DNA of 64,000 nt from Phytopythium helicoides (taxonomy: Eukaryota; Oomycota; Peronosporomycetes; Pythiales; Pythiaceae): contig JANFNE010000025.1 in the NCBI GenBank assembly GCA_024867545.1, positions 1 to 64,000 of the forward strand. Reading direction: 5' to 3'. The translations under genes and the position numbers were made by a program. Positions 31,197 to 42,055 of this stretch are shown in pieces; position 1 is the stretch's first letter; every line of letters starts with the position of its first letter. A model generated the notes under the pieces. It had not been told where the DNA came from, made no database searches, and saw only the letters and a program-made list of their open reading frames with translations.

Positions 31197-31581
31197 TTTT
31201 ACAGACCCATGAGCCCCTGGCGGCAGCTACTTGCTCGTCCCCAAGCGATCGAGGCATCGCGTCGACGTCCTCGTCCACCAGCTGCAATTCGCATTCGTCT
31301 AAACGAGGAGCAGCCACATCGTCCATCCTACAATGACCGCGACGACAATCACAACGACGAAGATAACAATGGAGGGCTGGCCGTGGGTAGTTGTGCAGGA
31401 AGTCGCGTGCTTTACTGCAAGCACCAAGCACCCGTGCCGCCCAAGGACAAGACACCTCGGCGACTTTGGAACGCCATCGGCGGGGAGGATCGGCGCCTAC
31501 TTGCACTCCAGCGTGGTGTGGGCCAGCAACAACAAGCCTAACACAACATATCGAGCTTCTTAGCGACGTCTCGCCTTCTAT
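31197..31581. other. Uncertain stretch downstream of the WD40 gene
   Basis: Open plus-strand frames (31209-31541, 31333-31563) have protein-like composition but no recognisable domain. They may be 3' exon sequence of the WD40 gene, its 3' UTR, or chance. Confidence 0.35.
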
Positions 31582-31998
31582 TCATTCCAACACCGTGAGC
31601 AAGGTCACCACTACTGCTAGTAAGCTGATTGCTCGAGACTTCGCTGTCGAAGCCTTGCTGCAGCCGCAGCGAGCAGCCATGACACGAAGAGAGTCACGTT
31701 GGTCGTCCCAGTAGCCACAAAGCGTCTTTGCCGGGTCGAAGTACAAGTCTTGCGGCGTGTAGACGCCGTCGCACTGCGAGTAGAGCGCGTCGATAAGCGA
31801 CTGGCACTTGGACGGGCAAACGAACGACGTTGGATCGCAGCCGAGGCATGAGCCGTCCGTGGTGCCGTTCCCTTCTGCTGCCAGTTGATCCACTGCGAAC
31901 CCGCAAGGTGCCCACGATCTGCCCTGCGGCGATGGGTTTGCATTTGCCATTGAGGCAAGCGGCAGCAGCACTATCAGCATCAACACGAGCGCTGCCAT
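31582..31998 (-). CDS. Small cysteine-rich secreted protein, probably GPI-anchored (138 aa)
   Basis: The signal peptide is about residues 1-21 (MAALVLMLIVLLPLASMANA). The mature part has nine or ten cysteines in a compact region (GSCLGCDPTSFVCPSKCQSL, then YSQCDG, TLCGYW and RCGCS). The hydrophobic C-terminus (AISLLAVVVTLLTV) follows small residues, which looks like a GPI-anchor signal. No family is recognised. Small surface cysteine-rich proteins are common in oomycetes, so a cell-surface role is the best guess. Convergent with the WD40 gene; its upstream neighbour on the same strand is prolyl-tRNA synthetase. Confidence 0.8.
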   Translation of the reverse strand: MAALVLMLIVLLPLASMANANPSPQGRSWAPCGFAVDQLAAEGNGTTDGSCLGCDPTSFVCPSKCQSLIDALYSQCDGVYTPQDLYFDPAKTLCGYWDDQRDSLRVMAARCGCSKASTAKSRAISLLAVVVTLLTVLE

Positions 31999-32167
31999 GG
32001 CTTGTTCTTCTCGCTCTGGTCAAATCACTGGAACACGAAAAACCGCGGCGGCTGCATTTCCCCACTAAAAATACTGGCAATACAAGCCATGAGCAGATCA
32101 TGCAACCTGTATTGAGAGGCGCTTGTGAAAGCGCGCGAGAATAACGCGACGCTAGTGCACCATCTAA

Positions 32168-34273
32168 TTAGTAGCTGCGGCCCCAAAGGATCCAGCACTT
32201 GGCAGGCTTGCCGCTGACGAAGCACTTGAGGTCCTCCGCCAGGGGCGCCTCGTTGTGCGCGAACGGAATGCACAGCGTCTTGGCGGCAGCGCTCGTCGCC
32301 GTGTTCTCCGCCTCCTCCTCCAGACCCATGAGCGCCAGTGACTCCTCGCGGCTCATCGTCTTGACCTTCTCCTCCCACTCGGTCTCGTTGCAGAACGGGG
32401 TCAGCACCATGCAGCCGTCCTGGAGAGCAGGGACAAAGTCCTTCCACTCCGTAACCTTGCGCACACGGCCGTCGCGCTCTGCGCGCGCGCGCTCCAGCAT
32501 ATCCTTCTGAATCTGCTCGAGCAGCTCCGGAATGCGCGTCGCCAGGTCCGCGATCTGGATGTCCTCCTTGGCGCCGTTGTCGCGACGCACCACGCGCACC
32601 TGCTTCTTCGCAATATCCTTGGGGCCGAGCTCAAAACGAAGAGGCACACCCTTGAGCTCCCAGTGGTTGTACTTCCAGCCGGGGGTGTACACGCTGCGCT
32701 TGTCCGTCTCGACGCGGACGTCGACGCCCGTAAGCAGCGCCGAGATCTCGTCAGCGGTCTTGTAGATGAGGTTAATCTCATCCTTGTCCTTGAACACGAT
32801 CGGGACGATGATAACCTGCACGGGCGCAACGCGCGGAGGGAGCACCAGACCCTTGTCGTCGCCGTGAACCATGATCATAACACCGAGCGAACGGGTCGTG
32901 AAGCCCCACGAGTTCTGGTACGGGATGAGCTTCTTGCCATCCTCGTACTCGGCCGAAATGCCGAACATCTTGCCAAAGTTCTGACCCAGCATGTGCGACG
33001 TCGCAGCCTGGATACCGCGGCCTGTCGACGGGATGAAGCCCTCGATGGTCGTCGTGTAGTCAGCACCGGCAAACTTCTCCTTCTCCGACTTGACACCCTT
33101 GATCATGGGGACAGCCAGCAGCTCTTCGTAAGCAGCCGCGTAGAAGTCGAGGACTTGGCGCACCTCGGTGTCGGCCTCCTCCTTGGTGGCGTGCGCCGTG
33201 TGGCCCTCCTGCCACAAGAACTCGCGGGTACGGATGAAGGGCGTGGGGTTCTTGAACTCCCATCGCACGACGTTGTTCCACTGGTTGAGCTTGAGCGGGA
33301 GGTCGCGGTGGCTGCGGATCCAGTTCTTGAACGCCGGGTACATGATGGTCTCACTCGTGGGGCGGATAGCAATGGGATCCTTCATGTCCGAGCCGCCCGA
33401 CTTGGTGACCCATGCAACCTCAGGCGCGAAGCCCTCGAGGTGGTCCTTCTCGCGCTCGAGCTTCTCCTTGGTGACGAAGATGGGGAAGTAGCAGTTCTTG
33501 ACGCCGATCGACTTGAACTTCTTGTTGAGGAACTCCTGCACCTTCTCCCAGATCTCGTACGAGTACGGGCGCAGAATGTAGCAGCCCGACACGTCATAGT
33601 AGTCGATCATGCCCGACTTGGTGATGGCGTCCGTGTACCAGTCGGCAAAGTTTTCCTTCTTGGTGCACGACATGCCCTCGTTGGCCTTCTGCTCCTTCTT
33701 CTGCGGAGCCGCCGGCGCCGCCTTCTTGGTGGCCGCCGCAGCGCCAGCCGCGGCCTCGGGCTCCTTAGCAGCAAAGTCGACGATGATGGGGTCGTGCTTG
33801 TGGTGTTTGACGAATGCGAGCAGGTCGTCGGGCTTGAACGAGTACGTCATGTCGTTGCGCGCCGGGTGGCAGTGCACGGCCGTGGTCTCGAGCAGCGCCT
33901 TGTCGAGCACGAGGCGCACCTCTCCGCCCTCGTCGGCCATGACACACAGCGGCGAGACGGAGCCCTTGGCGACCTTGAGGTTCTTCTCGAGCACGTCCTC
34001 GCCCGCGAAGCGCAGGTTCCACTTCTTCCCACCAACACCAGCCTTGTGCAGCTTGGCGCCCAGCAGCTTGGTGTCCACGACGGTCGACGTGGCCGCCGTC
34101 ACCAAAAAGAGCCCCTCCTTCTTGTCCTTGAACACGAGGTTCTTGCACGCGAGCCCCTCGAGCGCCCCCAGCTCCGCCTCCACGTCCTCCACCGTCGGCA
34201 GCTCGCGGTGCGCCCGGCTCTCGTACGCGATGCCCAGCGCCGCCAGCGCCGCGTTGATCTCGGCGTCCGCCAT
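32168..34273 (-). CDS. Prolyl-tRNA synthetase with N-terminal YbaK-type domain (701 aa)
   Basis: Residues about 1-165 form a YbaK/ProX-type editing-like domain, and an Ala/Lys-rich linker follows. The class II catalytic core runs from KKENFADWYTDAITKSG. It includes motif 2 (RWEFKNPTPFIRTREFLWQE) and motif 3 (GLVLPPRVAPVQVIIVP). The anticodon-binding domain and a C-terminal domain ending in WGRSY follow, the usual end of eukaryotic/archaeal-type ProRS. It charges tRNA-Pro in the cytosol. The YbaK fusion is also known in apicomplexan ProRS. The open frame continues upstream to 35215, but the ATG at 34273 starts the YbaK domain and the rest overlaps the Kazal gene antisense. Confidence 0.95.
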   Translation of the reverse strand: MADAEINAALAALGIAYESRAHRELPTVEDVEAELGALEGLACKNLVFKDKKEGLFLVTAATSTVVDTKLLGAKLHKAGVGGKKWNLRFAGEDVLEKNLKVAKGSVSPLCVMADEGGEVRLVLDKALLETTAVHCHPARNDMTYSFKPDDLLAFVKHHKHDPIIVDFAAKEPEAAAGAAAATKKAAPAAPQKKEQKANEGMSCTKKENFADWYTDAITKSGMIDYYDVSGCYILRPYSYEIWEKVQEFLNKKFKSIGVKNCYFPIFVTKEKLEREKDHLEGFAPEVAWVTKSGGSDMKDPIAIRPTSETIMYPAFKNWIRSHRDLPLKLNQWNNVVRWEFKNPTPFIRTREFLWQEGHTAHATKEEADTEVRQVLDFYAAAYEELLAVPMIKGVKSEKEKFAGADYTTTIEGFIPSTGRGIQAATSHMLGQNFGKMFGISAEYEDGKKLIPYQNSWGFTTRSLGVMIMVHGDDKGLVLPPRVAPVQVIIVPIVFKDKDEINLIYKTADEISALLTGVDVRVETDKRSVYTPGWKYNHWELKGVPLRFELGPKDIAKKQVRVVRRDNGAKEDIQIADLATRIPELLEQIQKDMLERARAERDGRVRKVTEWKDFVPALQDGCMVLTPFCNETEWEEKVKTMSREESLALMGLEEEAENTATSAAAKTLCIPFAHNEAPLAEDLKCFVSGKPAKCWILWGRSY

Positions 34274-34742
34274 GCTCGTCACCTGCCGACCTTGCGCCTT
34301 GCACGCGGCCTTTCTCGTTGGGAAATGGGCTTTTTGGCTGGGTGGCCACCGGTCAACCCGGGGGGTGGCTCGCGGCGGGGCCATGCTCCGCATCAAGCGG
34401 TGGATACTACAGTATACAACATACGCGGACGTCAGGATATTGCGGAGCGTAGCGCGCCACAAGAATATTCGGGTCGGCGGGTTGCCGGCGCTGTACCCAT
34501 TTTCAACTACCATATAGCGGTTTGTAGCCAACATGGAGAGCGGGTTTTTTGCGCAGGTAACCCGACCCGACCCGCCCCGCGCTGACTTGTGCCGCGCACG
34601 GTACGCGCCGCCCTGACTGACGTGGTTTGAAGCCGGTCCAGTCGGCAGTTCGGCGCGCCACCGCCATCGACGATTAATCCCCGCGCGCGAGGAGCTCCGA
34701 GCGCGCCATCGACGGCCCGGAAGACCTGCAGACGGACGCAAA

Positions 34743-35096
34743 ATGCAGCTGTGGAGGCTCGTGGCGCTGGTGCTGGCGCTCGCGGCGAGCGAGGCGCGCG
34801 CGCAGGAGCACGTGGGCATCAACCGCGAGGACATCATGAGCGTGCTGGCGCCCGTGCACGCCAACCCGGAGGTGCACATCCGCGGCTCGGAGCACACGCC
34901 GAGCGGGCGCAACTGCCCGCGCTTCTTCACGCGCGACATCCAGCCCGTGTGCGCGTCCAACGGCAAGAAGTACGTCAACGAGAGCGTCTTCAAGTACAAG
35001 AAGTGCGTCGTGCGGGAGCAGGAGGACGTGCTGCTAGAGATCGTCGACATGGAGTTCTGCAAGGAGGCCGAGATGGAGGACCTCGGGTTCGAGTGA
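34743..35096 (+). CDS. Secreted Kazal-type protease inhibitor, four-cysteine form (117 aa)
   Basis: The signal peptide is MQLWRLVALVLALAASEARA. A single Kazal domain follows, at residues about 55-110, with NCPRFFTRDIQPVCASNGKK, YVNESVFKYKKC and DMEFCKE. Only four cysteines are present: the third and sixth of the six-cysteine pattern are missing, as in the atypical EPI-type Kazal domains described from Phytophthora. Such proteins inhibit subtilisin-like serine proteases in the plant apoplast. The CxSNGKxYxNxC-like spacing is kept. It is divergent from the prolyl-tRNA synthetase, with 469 bp between the starts. The target protease cannot be read from sequence. Confidence 0.9.
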   Translation: MQLWRLVALVLALAASEARAQEHVGINREDIMSVLAPVHANPEVHIRGSEHTPSGRNCPRFFTRDIQPVCASNGKKYVNESVFKYKKCVVREQEDVLLEIVDMEFCKEAEMEDLGFE

Positions 35097-36761
35097 GCGC
35101 GCAGACCCAGGCGCCGGGGCCGAGTCGCCGTCGTCGCCGCGGACGTGGCGACTCGCAATGCGAGAGAGCTAAACGATCGGCCGTGCACCGCGCCGTAGAA
35201 GCCAGCCGGATGCACATGATGTGCAGCTTCCGAGGGTCGACGAGTATGTAGTTGTTGTATCGTAACGCAAACAATATATGTGCCCTCTGCGTTGTCAGCC
35301 TACACATTCGTACAGCGCAAACCACGAGCAATGCCCATGCTAGCATGAGCTGATCCCGTCGACACCAACTAGCTAGTCTTGGAGCGGAGTCGATAGGCGG
35401 TATCTGCAGCAACGGGAACAGCGACCGTGGTCGCTTGATGCTGATATTGTTGAACAGCGTAAGCACTGCGGTGGAGTCAGATGGCGCACCGAGAGTAGTT
35501 GGTGGTACCTCGACGAGTTGTGGCGCAAACCGTCAACTCGTCCACCAACAGTGTTGTGGGACGAGAAAGTAGACGCAGGCGTCGAGACTCTGCGATGATA
35601 TGGCTTGTCTGGGGAGCCTTAAGTGGTGATTCTCGATCAGGAACTAGAGGAATACATCGCAACCATGACGTGATGCATTTTTCGAGCAGAGCTACTCGTG
35701 AGTGAATGGGGAATTGACAACATGTAATTGGTCCACCCAGTGCCAATCATGCCCGGTTCCAAGGCTAATGAGAACGGTGCTGCTTGCTGGTAGCTCCTCG
35801 AAACACTCGCCAGCATCCAATTGCAGCTGTAGAGGCTGCGGTGACCACTCCAATTGGGACTTGTACAGCGCAATCTCAGCTTGAAATGCTCCGAGCGATT
35901 TCCAAGGTAACGTTACAGCGCTAGCAGCAGCATCTACTATGATACTAACTAATTGCAACTCAGCTTGCTCAACGGCAACGCTGATATCCGGAGGCATATC
36001 GCGGCGATGGACAGTCTCGAGCCGCGGTCACGGCCTGCAAAGGAAGAGATGGCACTCAGGCTGCGCTACACGAGTGGTATCCCCGGGATCTGCTTCCGTG
36101 GCGAAGGGCTGTGCTCCGGGTGATGTCATGGACTCGTGCCTCAGCTCGCGAGTCCAAGCCCATCCTAGATGAGCGGCGATGCGAGTCATGCTTACTTCAC
36201 GGTCCCTGTTGACGACATCCGTTGGGGCGGCCGGTCTGCTGTGCTGGACTCGATGACAACCTCTCCCGTGGTCTGCTAGGAGCCAGCACATGACGCGTAT
36301 GCACTAGGTCAGGTCACGTAGATGACCGTCTTTCACCTCTCTCGTCGGAATCGAGAGCTCGAGCCCATCGAATTCCATCGCGTTCCCCCTCGGACGAATG
36401 CTGGAGCGGCATTGCCATCGGTCAAGGTTCATGACTCTTGAACCACCAGCACCAAAGCAACTTGCATCATTGCACACGACCACCACCTCCAAACTCTCCT
36501 CCATCTGCCACCACCACACGACCACCACTGGGTTTGACCTGTGAACCCTCCACGTCAGTGTCAACACCGTCCACGGTCATGCCCCCCTCGAACCTCATAC
36601 GCAGTTGAAGATCGATCCCGCACGTCGACGCCCCACCGGAACCCGACGTGTCGTTGACGTCAATCCCCCATGGATCCCAAGCCAAGCCAGCCGCCACTTC
36701 CGGATCGGCCAGTCCCCAGCCAAGCCAAGCCAAGCCAAGCCCCCCGCCAGGTCTTCTCGCC
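35097..36761. other. Intergenic; one doubtful minus-strand frame
   Basis: No recognised gene. The minus-strand frame 35692-35997 (101 codons, starting MPPDISVAVEQAELQLVSII) has a protein-like look but no domain and no clear start context. The last 100 bp hold CCAAG tandem copies (36672-36740) just upstream of the acyl-CoA dehydrogenase start. Confidence 0.45.
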
Positions 36762-38018
36762 ATGCTGACGAACGCCAAGCTCGCGGTCCGCCCGCTGCGC
36801 GCGCGCGCGGCGCGCTCGTTCGCGCTTGCGCAGCACATCGACGACTCGCAGCTCGACGGCTTTTCGCTCAAGCTGTCGGACGAGCAGCGCGAGTTCCAGC
36901 AGCTGGCGCGCAAGTTCGCGCGCGAGGAGATGATCCCCAAGGAGAAGCACTACGACCAGACGATGGAGTACCCGCAGGAGATCTTCAAGAAGGCCTGGGA
37001 GCTCGGCCTCGTCAACTCGCACATCCCCGAAAAGTACGGCGGCATGGGCCTCGGCGCGCTCGACACGGTCATCATTGGAGAGGAGCTCGCCTACGGGTGC
37101 ACGGGCATGGCCACGGCCATCGAGGCCAACAGCCTCGCGTCCGCCCCGCTGCTCGTCGCCGCCAACGAGGCGCAGTCCAAGAAGTACCTCGGACGACTCG
37201 TGGAGGAGCCCGTGCAGGCTGCCTACTGCGTCACGGAGCCAGGAGCCGGCTCGGACGTCGCCGGCGCCAAGACCACGGCCGTCAAGAAGGGAGACAAGTG
37301 GGTCATCAACGGATCCAAGATGTGGATCACCAACGGCGGCGTCGCCAAGTGGTACTTCGTGCTCGCCAAGACGGACGCCAACGCCAAGGCCGGATCCGCC
37401 TTCACGGGCTTCATCGTCGACGCCGACTCGCCGGGCATCACGGTCGGCCGCAAGGAGATCAACATGGGCCAGCGCTGCTCGGACACGCGCGGCATCACCT
37501 TCGAGGACGTTGAGGTCCCGGAGGAGAACGTGCTCGGCGCCCCTGGCTACGGCTTCAAGATCGCCATGCAGGCGTTCGACATCACGCGTCCGCCGGTCGC
37601 CATTGGCGCCATCGGCCTCGCTCGCCGTGCCTTTGACGAGGCGCGCAAGTACTCGCTCGAGCGCAAGACGTTCGGCGTGCCGATCGCCAACCACCAGGCC
37701 ATCCAGTTCATCCTGGCTGACATGTTCACGGGCATTGAGGCCGGCCGTCTGCTGGCGTACAAGGCGGCGTACGAGATCGACTGCGGCCGCAAGAACTCGC
37801 TGTACGCGTCGATGGCCAAGCGATTCGCGGGTGACCTCGCCAACAAGTGCGCCACGGACGCCATCCAGGTGTTCGGTGGTGCGGGTTTCAACACCGAGTA
37901 CCCGGTCGAGAAGCTCTACCGCGACTCGAAGATTTACCAGATCTATGAGGGCACGTCGCAGATCCAGCGCATGGTCATCGCCAAGGAGATGTTCTCGCGC
38001 GCCGACCTGGACCCTTAG
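36762..38018 (+). CDS. Medium-chain-type acyl-CoA dehydrogenase, mitochondrial (418 aa)
   Basis: FAD enzyme of fatty-acid beta-oxidation that oxidises acyl-CoA to trans-2-enoyl-CoA. The N-terminal about 27 residues are Arg/Ala-rich ([20 protein letters not shown]), a typical mitochondrial targeting sequence; this supports the ATG at 36762 over the in-frame one at 36648. Signature motifs are [14 protein letters not shown] and [32 protein letters not shown] carries the catalytic glutamate (about E396), at the medium-chain position. Overall similarity is to ACADM. It stands alone, between a promoter-like CCAAG run and a convergent bZIP gene. Confidence 0.95.
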   Translation: MLTNAKLAVRPLRARAARSFALAQHIDDSQLDGFSLKLSDEQREFQQLARKFAREEMIPKEKHYDQTMEYPQEIFKKAWELGLVNSHIPEKYGGMGLGALDTVIIGEELAYGCTGMATAIEANSLASAPLLVAANEAQSKKYLGRLVEEPVQAAYCVTEPGAGSDVAGAKTTAVKKGDKWVINGSKMWITNGGVAKWYFVLAKTDANAKAGSAFTGFIVDADSPGITVGRKEINMGQRCSDTRGITFEDVEVPEENVLGAPGYGFKIAMQAFDITRPPVAIGAIGLARRAFDEARKYSLERKTFGVPIANHQAIQFILADMFTGIEAGRLLAYKAAYEIDCGRKNSLYASMAKRFAGDLANKCATDAIQVFGGAGFNTEYPVEKLYRDSKIYQIYEGTSQIQRMVIAKEMFSRADLDP

Positions 38019-38168
38019 GCTTCGGGACCGCACCGGAGAGTCGATGGAGAGGAAGATTTATGCAGCACAAGTCAGGTAGCACCCACATCAATGCAGAGCG
38101 TGTTCAAAATGCCGCGTGTGTCTCTCTATTGCTTACTGTCTGTAATTAGGCCTGCCTATCGTCGTCGT

Positions 38169-39017
38169 CTACCATTCAAACTCCCGGTACTCCCACCCGG
38201 GGTGCTTGGCCACCTCGGACTTGCCATCTCGTCGTTCGACGTCGTCGATGGCTGGATCTGCCTCTGCAAAGCTCGCAGCTTTCACCTCGGCCGCTAGCTG
38301 GTTGTGCAGCGCAGTGTTCTCTGCCTCGAGTCGTTGGCTCTCGCTCGTGGCCTGCAGCAGTTCGAACTGCTTCTCCAGCGTCGCCGCGAGCTCCCGAAGC
38401 TGCTGCATAGCGACCTGTTCCCATCAACCGTCAGCATCCAAACCACGTCGAGCCCTCCTCCCAGCATATCGCATTCGCAGTCGACTCACCTTTTTGCGAC
38501 GCACAAACCTGCGCTGCGCCTCGCGGTGCTTGGCCTTCCGCTCTTCGTCCGACACGCGCTTGGGCCCTGTGGCTGCTGATCTCGCTGGCGTCGGCGGCGT
38601 GATCGGCCTGGACGCCAGCGGTACCGACGCCCTCCTCGCCCCCGGCAGCTGCTTGGCATCAAACGCCGACGGGCTCAGTCCTCGTCGATCATCCGGCGGC
38701 GAGAGCCTCGCCGGCGGCAGCGTCGGGAACGGAGCGAAGTAGAACGGCGGGTCGACTCTCGACGACGACGCCGGCGAGCTGTCTCGCGAGTAGTAGAGCG
38801 GCGAGGGCGGCAGCGAGGACGCCGACGAGTGGTGGAAGCTCGCGGGCGGAGGCAGCGTCGGCGGTTGGGCGTGCGGCGGAGACCGGTCCTCCTGGCCGAA
38901 GGCTGCGTCTCGCAGCGCGCTGAGGCCGCCGAAGACCGAGGCCGAGGCCTCGAGGTGCGCGTGCGGGTGGGCGTCGAGCCCCCAGCGAGGCGGGCGGTCC
39001 GCGAGGGGATGCTCCAT
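38169..39017 (-). CDS. bZIP transcription factor with one intron (257 aa)
   Basis: Exon 1 is 39017-38490 (176 codons), the intron is 38489-38415 (75 bp, GTGAGT...ACAG, phase 0) and exon 2 is 38414-38169. Splicing joins RRFVRRKK to VAMQQLRELAATLEKQ, which restores one continuous basic region and zipper. The N-terminal 140 residues are Pro/Ser-rich and probably activating or disordered. The zipper leucines fall at 7-residue spacing (L of QQLREL, L of ATLEK, L of FELLQ). Counting back from the first leucine puts His at the usual invariant Asn and Val at the usual invariant Arg of the basic region. The extra frame in the intron explains why each half looks like a separate short ORF. Confidence 0.88.
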
Positions 39018-39889
39018 GCGGCTAGCTCTTCAACGGTCGACCTTCAACTCGATGATGTGATGTGATTGATGCGGAGTCGCCGCGGAGATGCCGAAGTGAT
39101 GTGCTGGCCGCGGAAGCGCTCGGCCCGCTCGGCGACTGACGGGATGAGTGGATGTCTCGCAGCAGCTTCGAGGCGGATGGTGCGACGCCGCGCGCCGGCT
39201 CGGCTCAAGCGACGAGCCGGACGCCGCGACAGCTGTGGGAATTCCCCTGCGCGACCGGATGCCAATGCCTAAACGCATGCAACCTCGAGGCTCGTGAGAG
39301 ACTCGCGGACGCGTGTGGAGCCGACCTCCCACAACCGATCGCACGTTTACTCGACATGCGCCGGATTTCTTGCGTCGCGCTTTCGGGGTGGCGAGAAACC
39401 GGGCGCCGACCAACATGTCGCGACTGGCGCGTGCCCAGAGACGCGCACGTGCAGCGGCGCATGCAGCTGGAGCCACTCTCTCCGAGCTTCCGTCGCTGCT
39501 CGATTTCAGATGCTACGCTCGACTCGATGGTGCTTGGTGATGTGACGGCCTCAGCTTTTGGTCTCACCATCAACTCGAATTGACATGGGTGACTCACTGA
39601 CTCAGTCAGATACGGGCCGTCTTCCTCCTTCCCGTCAGGCGCGACTACTGCGAGCCACGTGGGCCTCCCGTGCTGATATCCTCGAGCGATGGCGTGATGC
39701 AGTTTGGGTGAGGTGACCGACGCTTCAAGTCAATACTGTAGACACGTTCTGTACTTGTAGCGCACTGGCATCGAACACTAGCGGCTAGAAGGTGATGAGG
39801 AGGGATTCGAGCGCACAGCAGTCAGCACGTTCAGAAAATTGGTGGACACAAATGGTGCTGCTGTATTCCTCGCTCGCTATCGTTGCGGC
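39018..39889. other. Intergenic, no supported gene
   Basis: GC-rich overlapping frames on both strands (for example 39030-39476 minus) are Arg/Ala/Ser-rich and look like composition artefacts. The first part is the bZIP promoter. Confidence 0.5.
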
Positions 39890-40513
39890 TCAGGCGAGCT
39901 GCTTAACTAGCTTGTAGGCGTCCCAGCGCGGCTCGTGCCAGTACGGAAACGTTTCCACGTGAGTGTAGCCGAGCTTCTGGTAGAAGGTCAGCGTCCCGTC
40001 GAGGCCCAAGCCATTGTAAAGCCGGATTGACTCGAAGCCGTGCTCCTTGGCCCACGCCTCCGCGTTCTCCACCAGACGCCGGCCAATGCTCATGCGCAGC
40101 ACCTGTGAGTCGACCGCGAGTCGACGAAGCTCGCCTAAGTTGCCAGGCTTGCGTTCAAGTCCTACCATCCCCACAACGCGCTCGGTCCCGTCCTCGTTCG
40201 GTAGCACTGCGACCCAGAAGTTGCCGCCTGGGGCCATGTAGGTGCCATCAATATCGGCAAAGTCGGATCGGTTGGTGTCCTCAGAGTATTGGATCCAGTA
40301 CTTCTCGAGTCCAGGAGGGGCGTAACGGAGCATTCCCTCCCGGAAGAGCCGCTGGATGGTCGGGAGGTCGGGGTCTTGGAACTGACGGATGCGCAGCAAG
40401 TTGCTGAGAGCGGAAGTCGACGTGGGGGTGGCTTCAGGCTGGATCGAGGGCGTCATGTTGCTGCTATGCTTAGAGGCGATGCGTGCTGGAGGGCGTCGAA
40501 TTGGAAATGACAT
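39890..40513 (-). CDS. GNAT-family N-acetyltransferase (188-207 aa)
   Basis: The GNAT fold is visible in order: RQFQDPDLPTIQRLFREGM (beta1-alpha1), GNFWVAVLPNEDGTERVVG, LRRLAVDSQVLRMSIGRRLV (motif A, with the acetyl-CoA-binding segment SIGRRL) and FYQKLGYTHVETFPYW (motif B). The substrate is unknown. Two starts are possible: 40513 (MSFPIRRPP) and 40456 (MTPSIQPEA). The second is also the start kept in the duplicated relics. An open frame reaches 40669 but is not supported further. This is the intact parent-like copy of the relics at 44796 and 52455. Confidence 0.88.
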   Translation of the reverse strand: MSFPIRRPPARIASKHSSNMTPSIQPEATPTSTSALSNLLRIRQFQDPDLPTIQRLFREGMLRYAPPGLEKYWIQYSEDTNRSDFADIDGTYMAPGGNFWVAVLPNEDGTERVVGMVGLERKPGNLGELRRLAVDSQVLRMSIGRRLVENAEAWAKEHGFESIRLYNGLGLDGTLTFYQKLGYTHVETFPYWHEPRWDAYKLVKQLA

Positions 40514-41176
40514 GTAGAAGTGTTTTAGCAGGTCGCCATGCCACTCATTGCGGTGCTGACGTACGTGCTCTTTGATGCGTGTGAGTGGTGTACTGCTATT
40601 TTCATTAATAATCCTACAAGCTGTGATTTTGTATAGAGCGAATATTTTTGTTGCAGTCAGTAGGATCAAAACTAAACTTTTGTTTCGATGAGCTCACCGA
40701 GCTGCTCATCTCACACTTGGCGCCTGGAAATGATATGTGGTGGATTGGATTCCAGTTTCTTTGATGCATTGCTGAAGTTGGTGAGGCGGGTCGATGCCAC
40801 AGCTGCTGATGATGATGACTACTGCCTTGCCGCTCATGAAAGGTACGAGGTGTTGGAGAGGTGAAAGCTGTCTAGCTACCTTCAGCACCAGGAAAGTAAA
40901 ACAGGATCCAAAAGGTTCGTTTGGACCAGACTGAGCAGAAACGATGAGGAGATCGACAGACAGTGTACGAGAGCGATCGGTGTCGTAGCTCGTACGATCC
41001 AGCGACCCAGTATTCATGTATATTCAGGATTGTTGGTTGCACATCTGCCTGTGCAGTTGGTGTGGCAAATAGTCAAGTATCCAGGTAGTAGTCATCCATT
41101 CCATGACGCGCTTTTGTTCGAGAATCTGTCGACTACGCTTCTCACGTTAATTTGTCCTCAAAACTTAAGGTTAATC
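40514..41176. other. Intergenic, no supported gene
   Basis: AT-richer sequence between the GNAT gene and the first SDR copy. Only short frames without recognisable content. Confidence 0.5.
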
Positions 41177-41179
41177 AAC

Positions 41180-41987
41180 TCACCACGGCAAGTTGACGCC
41201 CGTGTAGTCGAAGAACTTGCCAGAGTCCTCCGTTGTCAGGCGACCAATGACAGAACTCATCCCATCGACCGATTCCGTGGTACTAATCGCACCCTCGGCA
41301 TGCCCGGTCAGGTCCGTGCTGACGTATCCCGGATGCACCACGACGGCGACGATATTGTCCGCCTTCAAGTCGAGTGCCAAGCTCGCGTTGATGATGTTGA
41401 TCGCCGTCTTGGACGCGCGGTAACCGTAGTAGCCACCAACAAAGGGACTATCCTTGTTGTTGAGTGTGATGCTACCCAGATACGATGAAATCGACACGAC
41501 CTTCGCGTCGCCGTTCTTCTTCGCCGCGAGACGCAGATTCTCGATGAATGCGCGCGTCACCAGAAGCGGCCCGACAGAGTTGGTCTCGAACTGGCGCAGC
41601 ATCGACTCCTTCGTCACCGTCTCGAACGTTCCGAACTCCACGATGCCGGCGTTGTTGATCAGCAGGTCGATTGGCTCGTCCTTGAGCTGCTCGGCGGCGC
41701 TTTTGATCGACTCCTCGTCACTCGCGTTGAGCTGGATGATCTTGGCGGGTGACAGTGCCTTGAGCTGTCGGGCGTCATACAGTCATACACGCGCACAGAC
41801 AGTGAGTGATCGTGGATTGTTTTGCTTTACTTTGTCGAGATGAGCCTCGTTTTGTACGTACCGCATCGGCCGTGTCGACGTTGCGCGCCGTCGCGATGAC
41901 ATGCCAGCCATCCTCCACGAATCGCTCGACGAGCTTGAGTCCGATGCCGCGCGTGGCTCCGGTGATCAGCACGGTCTTGGTGGTCAT
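41180..41987 (-). CDS. Short-chain dehydrogenase, SDR copy 1 (236 aa, one intron)
   Basis: Exon 1 is 41987-41862 (42 codons), the intron is 41861-41765 (97 bp, GTACGT...GACAG) and exon 2 is 41764-41180. The protein is a classical NAD(P)-dependent SDR with cofactor motif TGATRGIG, NNAG, catalytic serine in SISSYLG and YxxxK in YGYRASK. HPGYVSTDL follows. The small size and motifs resemble C-factor/sniffer-like SDRs; the substrate is unknown. This copy is the most diverged of six, with EFGTFE, FVGGYYGY and TESVDGMSS where the others have EYGTFE, FAGGLYGY and TESVNGVSS. Divergent from copy 2. Confidence 0.9.
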
Positions 41988-42055
41988 CGTGGTTGTTTGT
42001 GTGTGTGTGGTGTGTGGTGTGTGGTGTTGACTAGCAGGAAAAAGTCGTAATGAGA

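Noticed and set aside
32663..34585. 640-codon frame antisense to prolyl-tRNA synthetase
   Set aside because: Shadow of a clearly conserved gene on the other strand.
34274..35215. Upstream extension of the prolyl-tRNA synthetase frame to 35215
   Set aside because: It has Arg/Ser-rich non-conserved sequence, crosses the Kazal gene antisense, and the YbaK domain starts at the ATG at 34273.
38169..38408. 79-aa leucine-rich frame as a separate small gene
   Set aside because: It is exon 2 of the bZIP gene; splicing at 38489/38415 joins it in frame to the basic region.
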